Below are positions 15,176 to 24,325 of a stretch of 27,819 nt of DNA, piece after piece (the first letter of the stretch is position 1; each line of letters begins with the position of its first letter). A program made the position numbers and the translations under genes. The notes beneath the pieces were generated by a model. It did not search any database and had not been told where the DNA came from. It saw nothing but the letters and a program-made list of their open reading frames with translations. The DNA is from Eubacterium sp. (GTDB lineage Bacteria; Bacillota; Clostridia; Oscillospirales; Acutalibacteraceae): contig JACTVT010000028.1 of NCBI GenBank assembly GCA_014465955.1, forward strand, positions 1 through 27,819, given 5' to 3'.

Positions 15176-15934
15176 ATGTATGCAAAAAGAATTATTCCCT
15201 GTCTTGATGTGAAAAACGGACGAGTTGTCAAGGGTGTTTCGTTTGTGGATTTAGTTGATGCCGGCGACCCTGTTCAATGTGCTGCCGCTTACGATAAGCA
15301 GGGCGCAGACGAACTTGTTCTGCTTGATATTACTGCTACTCATGAGGGCAGAAGCACGATGATTGATATTGTTGAGCAGGTTGCAAAAACGGTGTTCATT
15401 CCATTCACCGTCGGCGGCGGAATTAAAACGGTTGATGATTTTAAGGAACTGCTCAGAGCAGGTGCGGACAAAATTTCTGTCAATTCCTCAGCAGTCAGAA
15501 ATCCCGATTTACTTAATGAGGCGTCTTACAAATTCGGCAGTCAGTGTGTAGTTTGTGCAGTTGATGCCAAAAGAAACGGTGAAAACAGTTGGGAGGTTTA
15601 TCTCAACGGCGGCAGAATTCCGACGGGCATTGACGCCGTAAAATGGGCAGTCGAGGCTGAAAAGAGGGGCGCAGGTGAAATTCTGCTTACCTCTATGGAT
15701 TGTGACGGGCAGAAAACGGGTTATGATATTGAACTCACCCGTGCTGTCAGTGAAAGCGTAGGAATTCCTGTTATCGCATCGGGCGGCGCAGGTAAGACAG
15801 AACACTTTTATAATGCGTTTACCACAGGCAAAGCAGATGCAGTGCTTGCCGCAAGCCTGTTTCATTTCAATGAACTTCCGATACCCGAACTGAAAAAATA
15901 TCTTGACGGAAAGGGAATTTCGGTCAGGTTGTAA
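15176..15934 (+). CDS. hisF: Imidazole glycerol phosphate synthase, cyclase subunit
   Basis: TIM-barrel cyclase partner of HisH that converts PRFAR plus ammonia to imidazole glycerol phosphate and AICAR. It has 252 residues, standard length. Both catalytic aspartates are present: D11 in PCLDVKNGR and D130 in CAVDAKR. Phosphate-binding loops VGGGI and ASGGAG are seen in the right order. The start at ATG 15176 follows GGGGGAA within the end of hisH. The other his genes are not in this window, so the pair is separate from a full his operon. A palindromic repeat that could act as a terminator follows. Confidence 0.96.
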   Translation: MYAKRIIPCLDVKNGRVVKGVSFVDLVDAGDPVQCAAAYDKQGADELVLLDITATHEGRSTMIDIVEQVAKTVFIPFTVGGGIKTVDDFKELLRAGADKISVNSSAVRNPDLLNEASYKFGSQCVVCAVDAKRNGENSWEVYLNGGRIPTGIDAVKWAVEAEKRGAGEILLTSMDCDGQKTGYDIELTRAVSESVGIPVIASGGAGKTEHFYNAFTTGKADAVLAASLFHFNELPIPELKKYLDGKGISVRL

Positions 15935-15979
15935 TTTGGGCGATTGATTTACGATGTTGTTAAAATAATCACGTCATCG

Positions 15980-16008
15980 TAGGGGCGGATATTATCCGCC
16001 CGTTTTTT
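15980..16008 (+). repeat. GTAGGG-type palindromic repeat, copy 2, terminator-like
   Basis: An 8-bp stem GGGCGGAT (15983-15990) and ATCCGCCC (15994-16001) with an ATT loop, flanked by GTAG and followed by GTTTTTT. It belongs to the dispersed family but also has the form of an intrinsic terminator for hisF. Confidence 0.75.
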
Positions 16009-16074
16009 CGGAACGGCGTCTTTGACGACCCACGATTTTAATATTAATTTTTCCGAAAGAAAGCAGGTGATTAT

Positions 16075-17001
16075 ATGATTTTGCAAACAGGAATGAGAAC
16101 GGATATACCTGCATTTTATTCAGATTGGTTTATCAACAGAATAAGAGAAGGCTATGTTCTGGTGCGCAATCCATATAATCCGTCGGCAGTTACAAAATAC
16201 CAAATAAATCCTGATGTTGTGGATTTAATTGCTTTCTGTACCAAAAACCCTGCACCGATGCATGAACATATGGATATTCTTAAACCATACGGGCAGTATT
16301 GGTTTGTTACCATAACACCTTACGGCAGGGAGATTGAGCCAAATGTTCCTGATAAAAAACAGGTTATAGATGATTTCAAAATACTTTCAAAAACAGTTGG
16401 AATTGATAGTGTCGGCTGGAGGTATGACCCAATATTTATATCGGATAAATACAGTCTTGATTTTCATATTGATGTATTTGAAAAAATGGCAAAAGAACTT
16501 TCTGAATATACAAACACCTGCATAATCAGTTTTATAGATTTGTATGAAAAAGTTCTTAGAAATTTTCCTCAGGTACGTATGGTCAGCCGCGAAGAACGTT
16601 TGAAAATAGGTAAAACTTTTGCTGAAATCGGCAGGAAATACGGTATAACAATCAAAGCCTGTGCAGAGGGTGAAGAACTGAAAAATTACGGAATTGATTG
16701 TAACGGTTGTTTAACGAAAGCAACATATGAAACTGCGTTGGGTGCAAGGCTGAATATGCCTAAAATAAAGGGTCAGCGGAACGAATGTGCCTGCTTTTTT
16801 GGCAATGACATTGGTGCATATGATACGTGCAGGCATTTTTGCAGATATTGTTATGCCAACAGTGACAGAAAAGCAGTATTGAATAACTCGAAACTGCACA
16901 ATCCCAAATCTCCGTTTTTAATCGGCGGGCACAGAATTGGTGATAAAATTACAGAGGCTAAGCAGGAAAGTTGGATTGATAATCAACTCGTTTTATTATA
17001 A
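16075..17001 (+). CDS. DUF1848 family protein with C-terminal cysteine cluster
   Basis: A 308-residue soluble protein of the DUF1848 family, function unknown. The N-terminal two thirds alternate strands and helices like a barrel (TDIPAFYSDWF, FCTKNPAP, WFVTITPYG, WRYDPI). The C-terminal part holds the cysteines: C238 and C240 (CAC), then C252-x3-C256-x2-C259 (TCRHFCRYCYAN). The CX3CX2C spacing is that of radical-SAM 4Fe-4S sites, here at the C-terminal rather than the N-terminal end. A metal or Fe-S cluster is therefore likely; radical-SAM chemistry is a guess. ATG 16075 has AGGTGA upstream. It stands alone between hisF and hppA; a TTGACG at 16030 may be a -35, without a clear -10. Confidence 0.8.
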   Translation: MILQTGMRTDIPAFYSDWFINRIREGYVLVRNPYNPSAVTKYQINPDVVDLIAFCTKNPAPMHEHMDILKPYGQYWFVTITPYGREIEPNVPDKKQVIDDFKILSKTVGIDSVGWRYDPIFISDKYSLDFHIDVFEKMAKELSEYTNTCIISFIDLYEKVLRNFPQVRMVSREERLKIGKTFAEIGRKYGITIKACAEGEELKNYGIDCNGCLTKATYETALGARLNMPKIKGQRNECACFFGNDIGAYDTCRHFCRYCYANSDRKAVLNNSKLHNPKSPFLIGGHRIGDKITEAKQESWIDNQLVLL

Positions 17002-17008
17002 ATTAAAA

Positions 17009-17034
17009 ACGGGCAATTCGTGAATTGCCCCTAC
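17009..17034. repeat. GTAGGG-type palindromic repeat, copy 3
   Basis: Stem GGGCAATTC (17011-17019) and GAATTGCCC (17022-17030), followed by CTAC, so GTAG leads when read on minus. The segment is identical to the copy at 26475-26499. Confidence 0.8.
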
Positions 17035-17090
17035 TGATTTGTTATGACATTATCGGTGCTTGTCGGGCGGATGGTGTTCGTATAAAAATA

Positions 17091-17115
17091 AAAGGCAGGA
17101 TTGTTCCTGCCTTTT
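17091..17115 (-). terminator. Terminator of hppA
   Basis: A perfect 10-bp stem AAAGGCAGGA (17091-17100) and TCCTGCCTTT (17105-17114) with a 4-nt loop. On minus it is followed by a T-rich run (TTTTATTTTTAT, including the stem end). It may also stop transcription from DUF1848 on plus. Confidence 0.85.
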
Positions 17116-17127
17116 ATTATGATGTTT

Positions 17128-19155
<2,028 letters not shown>

Positions 19156-19195
19156 AGTGAGCACCTCTGAAAATTTGCTTTTTATTATAACCTTT

Positions 19196-19225
19196 ATGAT
19201 AGCATAAACTACCTGCATTTGTCAA
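19196..19225 (-). promoter_or_regulatory. Promoter of hppA
   Basis: On the minus strand, TTGACA (19220-19225), 18 nt and TATCAT (19196-19201). The transcript should start near 19189, about 34 nt before the chosen ATG, so the longer reading frame would not be transcribed in full. Confidence 0.7.
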
Positions 19226-19319
19226 ATATAAACAGTAATTATTTTATCACTTTTAACATTTTATGCATATTGTATAAAATCAAAACCATATTATGGAAGT
19301 AAATTATTTCTGAATTCGG

Positions 19320-19348
19320 TTGCCAAAAATTCTGTATAATGGTATAAT
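19320..19348 (+). promoter_or_regulatory. Promoter of rlmB and the downstream pseudo-ATPase gene
   Basis: TTGCCA (19320-19325), 17 nt and a perfect TATAAT (19343-19348). The transcript should start near 19355 with a leader of about 40 nt. Confidence 0.72.
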
Positions 19349-19395
19349 TTAAATAATATATAATAAAGATTGATGAAAATTCGGGAGATATGATT

Positions 19396-20151
19396 ATGCC
19401 GAAAACGGAAAATGTTAATGATAATCTTGTTGTGGGCAGAAATGCCGTTATGGAACTGCTGAAAAGCGGTCGTGAAATTGAAAACATAATTATTGCAAAA
19501 GGCGAACTTGAGGGCTCAATCAATAAAATTGTTGCCGTTGCGAGGGAGAAGGGCATTGTTGTTAAAACAGCAGACAGAAAAAAACTTGATTTTATGAGCG
19601 GCGGTGCAAATCATCAGGGCGTTTGTGCCAATGTGCCTGCTCATGAATACAGCACTGTTGAGGAAATACTTGATTTTGCAAAAAGCAAAAATGAACCGCC
19701 GTTTATTATTATTTGTGATGAAATTGAGGACAGTCATAATTTAGGCGCAATTATCAGAACGGCGGAGGCTTGCGGCGTGCACGGAATTATAATTCCGAAA
19801 AGGCGCAATGTCGGTCTTAATTTTATTGTTTCAAAAACCTCCTGCGGTGCGCTTGAATATGTTAAGGTGGCAAGAGTTTCAAATTTAAACAGTACAATTG
19901 AAAGCCTGAAAAAGCAGAACATATGGATTTACTGTGCCGATATGGATGGTCAGCCGTGGTGCAAAACCGATTTTTCCGGCGGCACTGCTCTTGTTGTGGG
20001 CAGTGAAGGCAAGGGCGTTTCAAGGCTTGTTAAGCAGAACTGTGATGTAACGGTAAGCCTGCCGATGTACGGTAAGGTAAACAGCCTTAATGCTTCTGTT
20101 GCCTCAGGTGTTATTATGTACGAGATTGCAAGGCAGAGAAATTTTAACTGA
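19396..20151 (+). CDS. rlmB: SpoU/TrmH-family RNA 2'-O-methyltransferase, RlmB-like
   Basis: SAM-dependent ribose methyltransferase of the SPOUT class, most like RlmB, which methylates G2251 of 23S rRNA. It has 251 residues. An N-terminal substrate-binding domain (VVGRNAVMELLKSG, 12-25) is followed by the knotted catalytic domain. Motif 1 is HNLGAIIRTAEACG, motif 2 is VVGSEGKGVSRLV, and motif 3 is LPMYGKVNSLNASVA, with the expected Asn, Arg, Glu and Ser. I preferred ATG 19396 over ATG 19390 because GGGAGA is 7 nt away from the former and too close to the latter. The exact target RNA cannot be proved from the sequence. The P-ATPase-like gene follows after 30 nt with no terminator between them. 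Confidence 0.9.
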   Translation: MPKTENVNDNLVVGRNAVMELLKSGREIENIIIAKGELEGSINKIVAVAREKGIVVKTADRKKLDFMSGGANHQGVCANVPAHEYSTVEEILDFAKSKNEPPFIIICDEIEDSHNLGAIIRTAEACGVHGIIIPKRRNVGLNFIVSKTSCGALEYVKVARVSNLNSTIESLKKQNIWIYCADMDGQPWCKTDFSGGTALVVGSEGKGVSRLVKQNCDVTVSLPMYGKVNSLNASVASGVIMYEIARQRNFN

Positions 20152-20181
20152 ATTTTAAATTAAGATTTAAAGAGTGAAAAT

Positions 20182-22617
20182 ATGAGTAATAACGATTTAT
20201 CTATTGATGAAATCCTTAAAGAGGCTGAAGAGGTTTTAAACAGAATCGGCAGAACAACCAAAGAAACAATTGAGCAGATTAAAAGCGTTGATGAGCCGCT
20301 TGAGCCTGTTGATGATGTGAAAACCTATAATGCAGGTGATAAGCCTGTTCGTGAATATACGCTTGAAAAAAAGAAAGCCGACGGTGGTGCACCTGACGGC
20401 AAAACAACAGTTGCGCCTAAAATTTCAGATAAAACAACGGTTGCGCCTAAGGTGTCGGATAAAACTGCCGTTGTGCCGAGTGATAAGGTCATCAAGAAAA
20501 AGTTTTTTAAAAGCAATTCAAAGGATGTTGAATACAATAACGAACCGCCGAAAATTATTGAAAAGGCGGCAACAATAAAAAGTAAATCGAGATTTGATAA
20601 AACTTCGGATTTGCAGGAAATTCCGACGATTCTGGCTGTTGAAGAACTTGAAAAAACAAGAATTATGCTTTCACGGGAAACTGCCGGGGCTGAAACAGGC
20701 AGCGAAAATGATTACGACAGTTCTGCGCAGATAAAATTATCGGGTTTTGATGATGAGATGGATGAGGTTCCTGAAATTGACGAGGAGGTTGCCGAGGAAT
20801 TATTAAAGAAAAGGCGAGAGGAAAAGGTTAATAAATTCCGCCTTTTTGCCCCCGAGGAACTTGAGGAAAACAGGAAAAGTGAGGCAAAACGCATTTTAAA
20901 AGGCGATTATAAAGATAAAAGTGAAAAAACACAGGCGCTTGAAAAAATGTATAAGCAGAAAAAAAGCCTTACGTGGAAATCGGCGGTTACGGCGGTTATG
21001 AGTGTAATACTGCTCGTGCTTTCAGTGTCTTACGGCGCAGGATATCTGCCGTCATTCCTTTCAACCGATATTGCTTATTATATAACTGCGGTAGTACTGT
21101 ATGCCGTAATTATTGCTGTTAATATCGGCACGGTTTTGCACGGATTTAATTTCAGACACGGAATAAACTTTGATTTTCCTATATCTGTTGCCGTAATTCT
21201 TACACTTGTGCATACGGTTTTATTTATATTTAAACCCGATTTGATTATTGACGGCGGAGGTCTTTATCCGTCTGCCGCCGCATTTGCATTATTTTTGAAT
21301 CTGGCAGGCAAGCACAGGCGGATGATAAGAATTATTCATAATTTTGAATTTCTTACCGAGGCGGGCGATAAATATACTGTAGAAGATATTGTAAATGAGG
21401 TGGATGCTGCAATTATTTCACGTAATCTGCTTGCGGGCGAGCCTCTTTTGAAATACAGTGTTAAAACCGATTTCCCGACGAGTTTTATGGAAATTTCCTG
21501 TGCAGATGAGCCTGCAGATAAAATTTCCAAGGTAATGGGTCCCATTATGATAGGGCTTAATCTCGTGCTTTTTGCCGTGCTTGGTATTCTGGAGCATAAC
21601 TGGAATTATGCGTTCAATGTGCTTGTTGCAGGCATAATAATTACGTGCCCCGTTATAACACTTCTTGCAACAAATCTCGCACTTTCGGGCGTGTCCAAAT
21701 CACTTGCAAAAAACGGAGCAATGGTATGCGGTTTTGAGGGAGCACATATTATACATAATTCAAATGCACTTGTTATGGAAGCATCTGATTTATTTGGTGC
21801 ACGTTCCTGCGATTTACACGGAATCAAAACTTTTAACGGCACTAAAATTGATGACGCCATTTTGCAGACTGCCGCTGTTATTATAAAAACAAAAAGTCCG
21901 CTTGCAGGTGTTTTTGATGATGTTATAGTCGGCAAGCAGTCTATTCTGCCTGAGGTTGACGGCGTTATTTATGAAGACAAAATGGGCACATCGGCCTGGA
22001 TTTATCAAAAGAAAATTCTTGTGGGCACAAGGGATTTGCTTATTCATCACGGTGTTGCCGTGCCTAAAATTGAGTTTGAAAATAAATATACACGCAAGGG
22101 CAGAAAAGCACTTTATCTTGCCGTTGCAGGCAAAATTTCCGCTATGTTTGTTGTAAGTTACAATGCAGATAATAATATTAAAAAAGGTCTTAGAAAACTT
22201 GAAAAAAGCGGAATTACCATTCTGCTTAAAAGTTGTGACCCCTATATCAATGAAGAAAATATTATGGAAATTTTTGATTTGCCTGAGGGCTTTATAAGAG
22301 TTATGACCTCGTCAAATGCAAGAATTTTTGAAAAATACAGCAATATGGTTGTTGAAAAAAGTCCTGCTTACACTGTTCATAACGGCACGGCACTCGGCTT
22401 TATTTCTGCGGTGCGCGGCTCGGAAAGTCTTGTGTCGCTTGAAAATTCTTTATCTGTTCTTGTGTCATTCGGTTCGTCAATCGGATTCGGTGTTGCTGCA
22501 CTTTTAGGCTTTTTAAACGGTATGAGCCAATTGAATGCGCTCAATGTTATAATTTTCCAGTCAGTCTGGAGTATATTTGTGCTTATAATTTCCAAAATTA
22601 GAAGAAGTGGGTTATAA
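20182..22617 (+). CDS. Catalytically dead P1B-type ATPase-like membrane protein
   Basis: An 811-residue protein. Residues 1-265 are a polar cytoplasmic tail with tandem decapeptides (KTTVAPKISD, KTTVAPKVSD, KTAVVPSD; 74-101) and acidic runs. Membrane helices follow at about 267-289, 297-319, 332-350 and 359-375, then 451-470 and 476-500, then two near the end, the 4+2+2 plan of heavy-metal (P1B) ATPases. Order and context also match: ADKISKVMGP before helix 5, CPV (489-491) for the CPC/CPx motif, ATNLAL for ATPTAL, and VGTRDLL in the N domain. The working residues are changed. DKTGT is EASDL (E533), HPLA is SPLA (572-575), TGD is SCD (684-686), GDGxND is HNGTAL (733-738), and no TGES is seen. 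It should not form the phospho-enzyme. A sensor, scaffold or metal-binding role is possible. It lies 30 nt after rlmB, probably in one transcript. Confidence 0.8.
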   Translation: MSNNDLSIDEILKEAEEVLNRIGRTTKETIEQIKSVDEPLEPVDDVKTYNAGDKPVREYTLEKKKADGGAPDGKTTVAPKISDKTTVAPKVSDKTAVVPSDKVIKKKFFKSNSKDVEYNNEPPKIIEKAATIKSKSRFDKTSDLQEIPTILAVEELEKTRIMLSRETAGAETGSENDYDSSAQIKLSGFDDEMDEVPEIDEEVAEELLKKRREEKVNKFRLFAPEELEENRKSEAKRILKGDYKDKSEKTQALEKMYKQKKSLTWKSAVTAVMSVILLVLSVSYGAGYLPSFLSTDIAYYITAVVLYAVIIAVNIGTVLHGFNFRHGINFDFPISVAVILTLVHTVLFIFKPDLIIDGGGLYPSAAAFALFLNLAGKHRRMIRIIHNFEFLTEAGDKYTVEDIVNEVDAAIISRNLLAGEPLLKYSVKTDFPTSFMEISCADEPADKISKVMGPIMIGLNLVLFAVLGILEHNWNYAFNVLVAGIIITCPVITLLATNLALSGVSKSLAKNGAMVCGFEGAHIIHNSNALVMEASDLFGARSCDLHGIKTFNGTKIDDAILQTAAVIIKTKSPLAGVFDDVIVGKQSILPEVDGVIYEDKMGTSAWIYQKKILVGTRDLLIHHGVAVPKIEFENKYTRKGRKALYLAVAGKISAMFVVSYNADNNIKKGLRKLEKSGITILLKSCDPYINEENIMEIFDLPEGFIRVMTSSNARIFEKYSNMVVEKSPAYTVHNGTALGFISAVRGSESLVSLENSLSVLVSFGSSIGFGVAALLGFLNGMSQLNALNVIIFQSVWSIFVLIISKIRRSGL

Positions 22618-22659
22618 AAATAATCCTCCCTTAACCGATGATAATTTTTAATGATTTTG

Positions 22660-22690
22660 CAGGGGAGAGTCTCCGTGCCCTCCCGTTTTT
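22660..22690 (+). repeat. GTAGGG-type palindromic repeat, copy 4, decayed
   Basis: GGGGAGAGTCTCCGTGCCCTCCC resembles copies at 10688 and 26551 but pairs over only 5 bp (22663-22667 with 22680-22684). GTTTTTT follows, so it may still weakly terminate the upstream operon before rubrerythrin. Confidence 0.55.
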
Positions 22691-22741
22691 TAACATCATT
22701 ACAAAAGCATTTGTTAAGGTCTAATTTTAAGGGGAATTATT

Positions 22742-23281
22742 ATGAATCTTGAGGGTTCAAAAACACAGGCAAATCTTATGGCAGCGTTTGCAGGTGAAAG
22801 CCAGGCACGCACAAAGTACACTTATTATGCCAAAAAAGCAAAAAAAGACGGTTTTGTACAGATTTCAAAAATTTTTGAGGAAACTGCAAAAAATGAAAGA
22901 GAGCATGCCGAAATCTGGTTCAAATATTTGCATAATAATCAGATTCCCGATACGGCAGTAAATCTTAAAGACGCTGCCGACGGCGAACATTATGAATGGA
23001 CAGATATGTATAAAGAGTTTGCCGAAACCGCCAAAGAAGAGGGCTTTGCCGACCTTGCGTATCTTTTTGAAGAAGTCGGCAAAATTGAAAAAGAGCATGA
23101 GGAGCGTTTTAAAAAATTGCTTAGCAATGTTGAAAACGGTCTTGTTTTCAGCAAAGACGGCGATGCAATCTGGCAGTGCTCAAACTGCGGTCATATTTAT
23201 TTCGGCAAAGAAGCACCTATGGTCTGCCCTGTATGCAAGCACGAAAGAGCATATTTTCAACTTAAAACAGAGAATTATTAA
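22742..23281 (+). CDS. rbr: Rubrerythrin
   Basis: Non-haem iron protein that reduces hydrogen peroxide in anaerobes using electrons passed through a rubredoxin-like centre. It has 179 residues. The N-terminal ferritin-like four-helix part shows diiron-ligand motifs GESQARTKY (E19), ETAKNEREHAE and EVGKIEKEHEE. The C-terminal rubredoxin-like centre has C146-x2-C149 and C162-x2-C165. AAGGGG lies a few nucleotides before ATG 22742. A CorA-like gene starts 10 nt after the stop, so the two are probably co-transcribed. The promoter is not clear; a PerR-type box was not evident. Confidence 0.96.
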   Translation: MNLEGSKTQANLMAAFAGESQARTKYTYYAKKAKKDGFVQISKIFEETAKNEREHAEIWFKYLHNNQIPDTAVNLKDAADGEHYEWTDMYKEFAETAKEEGFADLAYLFEEVGKIEKEHEERFKKLLSNVENGLVFSKDGDAIWQCSNCGHIYFGKEAPMVCPVCKHERAYFQLKTENY

Positions 23282-23290
23282 TGCCGTTCT

Positions 23291-24226
23291 ATGTTTTATC
23301 AGTTTAATGATGATATCACAACAGTTGAGGCAGATGATGTTTCTTCCGGCAGTCTGACTGCCGGTTATGTAACGCTGAGCGAACTTGAAAAAATTTATGA
23401 AAAGTTCTCGTTCAGCCGTTCAACTGTTGATATCTGCCTTAATACAGGCAGTGCCTCAAGGGCATATACCGAGGTTTATGATGATTACAGTTTTGCCGTT
23501 TTTAATCTAATAAATGAAGAGCATATCAATAAAAAGAAAGATTGTATAGGCCTTTATATCAAGAAAAATCTTTTTATTGTGGTCGATATTTCAGATAATG
23601 ATGCATCAACGAGAAATAAGTTTTTTGAATGCCTCGGCAGATATTCTTGCGTAAATATTACTACAGAAAAACTGATTTATGCGTTTCTTGACTGTCTTAT
23701 CAGCAAAAACAGCCGAATTATTGAAGAAACCGAACTTGAAATTACAAGGCTTGAAGAACTTGTTCTGAAAGATAAATCGGCAGATGATTTTAATCTGTTT
23801 CTTTTGCAGATAAAAAAAGAATTGCTGATTATTCGCAAAGGTTATGAACAACTTATAGATATAGGCGAAGTTCTGCAGGAAAATGACAATGAAATTCTTG
23901 AAGATGAAGAACTGAATTATCTTTCAAATTTTACAGAAAAAGTAAAGCGTTTCCGTCAGGATATCGTTTTGCTTAAAGACAGTGTTAATCATTTGCAGGA
24001 TGCTTATTCGGCTTATCTTGATTTGAAACTGAATCACACAATGCAGCTTTTTACTGTTATTACAACAATATTTTTTCCGCTGACCTTAATTGCAGGCTGG
24101 TACGGTATGAATTTTACTTCTATGCCTGAACTTACGTGGAAGTACGGTTATCTTTTTGCCGTATTTCTTTCTGTTGCGGTGGTAGTTGTTTTAACTTATG
24201 CGTTTAAAAAGAAAAAATGGCTGTAG
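23291..24226 (+). CDS. CorA-family divalent metal ion transporter
   Basis: A 311-residue CorA/MIT-family channel for Mg2+ or another divalent ion. An N-terminal alpha/beta cytoplasmic domain (about 1-125) precedes a long helical stalk (about 130-245, coiled-coil-like: EETELEITRLEELVLKD, KVKRFRQDIVLLKDSVNHLQD). Two C-terminal membrane helices follow, with the selectivity motif G272-M273-N274 in GWYGMNF between them and a basic KKKKW end. The ribosome site before ATG 23291 is poor. The start lies 10 nt after the rubrerythrin stop, so translation may depend on reinitiation. The pairing with rubrerythrin hints at metal supply but does not prove it. Confidence 0.88.
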   Translation: MFYQFNDDITTVEADDVSSGSLTAGYVTLSELEKIYEKFSFSRSTVDICLNTGSASRAYTEVYDDYSFAVFNLINEEHINKKKDCIGLYIKKNLFIVVDISDNDASTRNKFFECLGRYSCVNITTEKLIYAFLDCLISKNSRIIEETELEITRLEELVLKDKSADDFNLFLLQIKKELLIIRKGYEQLIDIGEVLQENDNEILEDEELNYLSNFTEKVKRFRQDIVLLKDSVNHLQDAYSAYLDLKLNHTMQLFTVITTIFFPLTLIAGWYGMNFTSMPELTWKYGYLFAVFLSVAVVVVLTYAFKKKKWL

Positions 24227-24262
24227 AGGATTTGCGTTTTGCAAATAATTTAAAATGATATC

Positions 24263-24289
24263 GTAGGGCGGACTGCCCTCAGTCCGCCG
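24263..24289. repeat. GTAGGG-type palindromic repeat, copy 5
   Basis: GTAG, then an 8-bp stem GGCGGACT (24267-24274) and AGTCCGCC (24281-24288) around GCCCTC. There is no T-run after it, so it is not an obvious terminator between corA and tex. Confidence 0.75.
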
Positions 24290-24325
24290 TTGATAATAAA
24301 TACCAATAACATAAAGGAAAAAACT

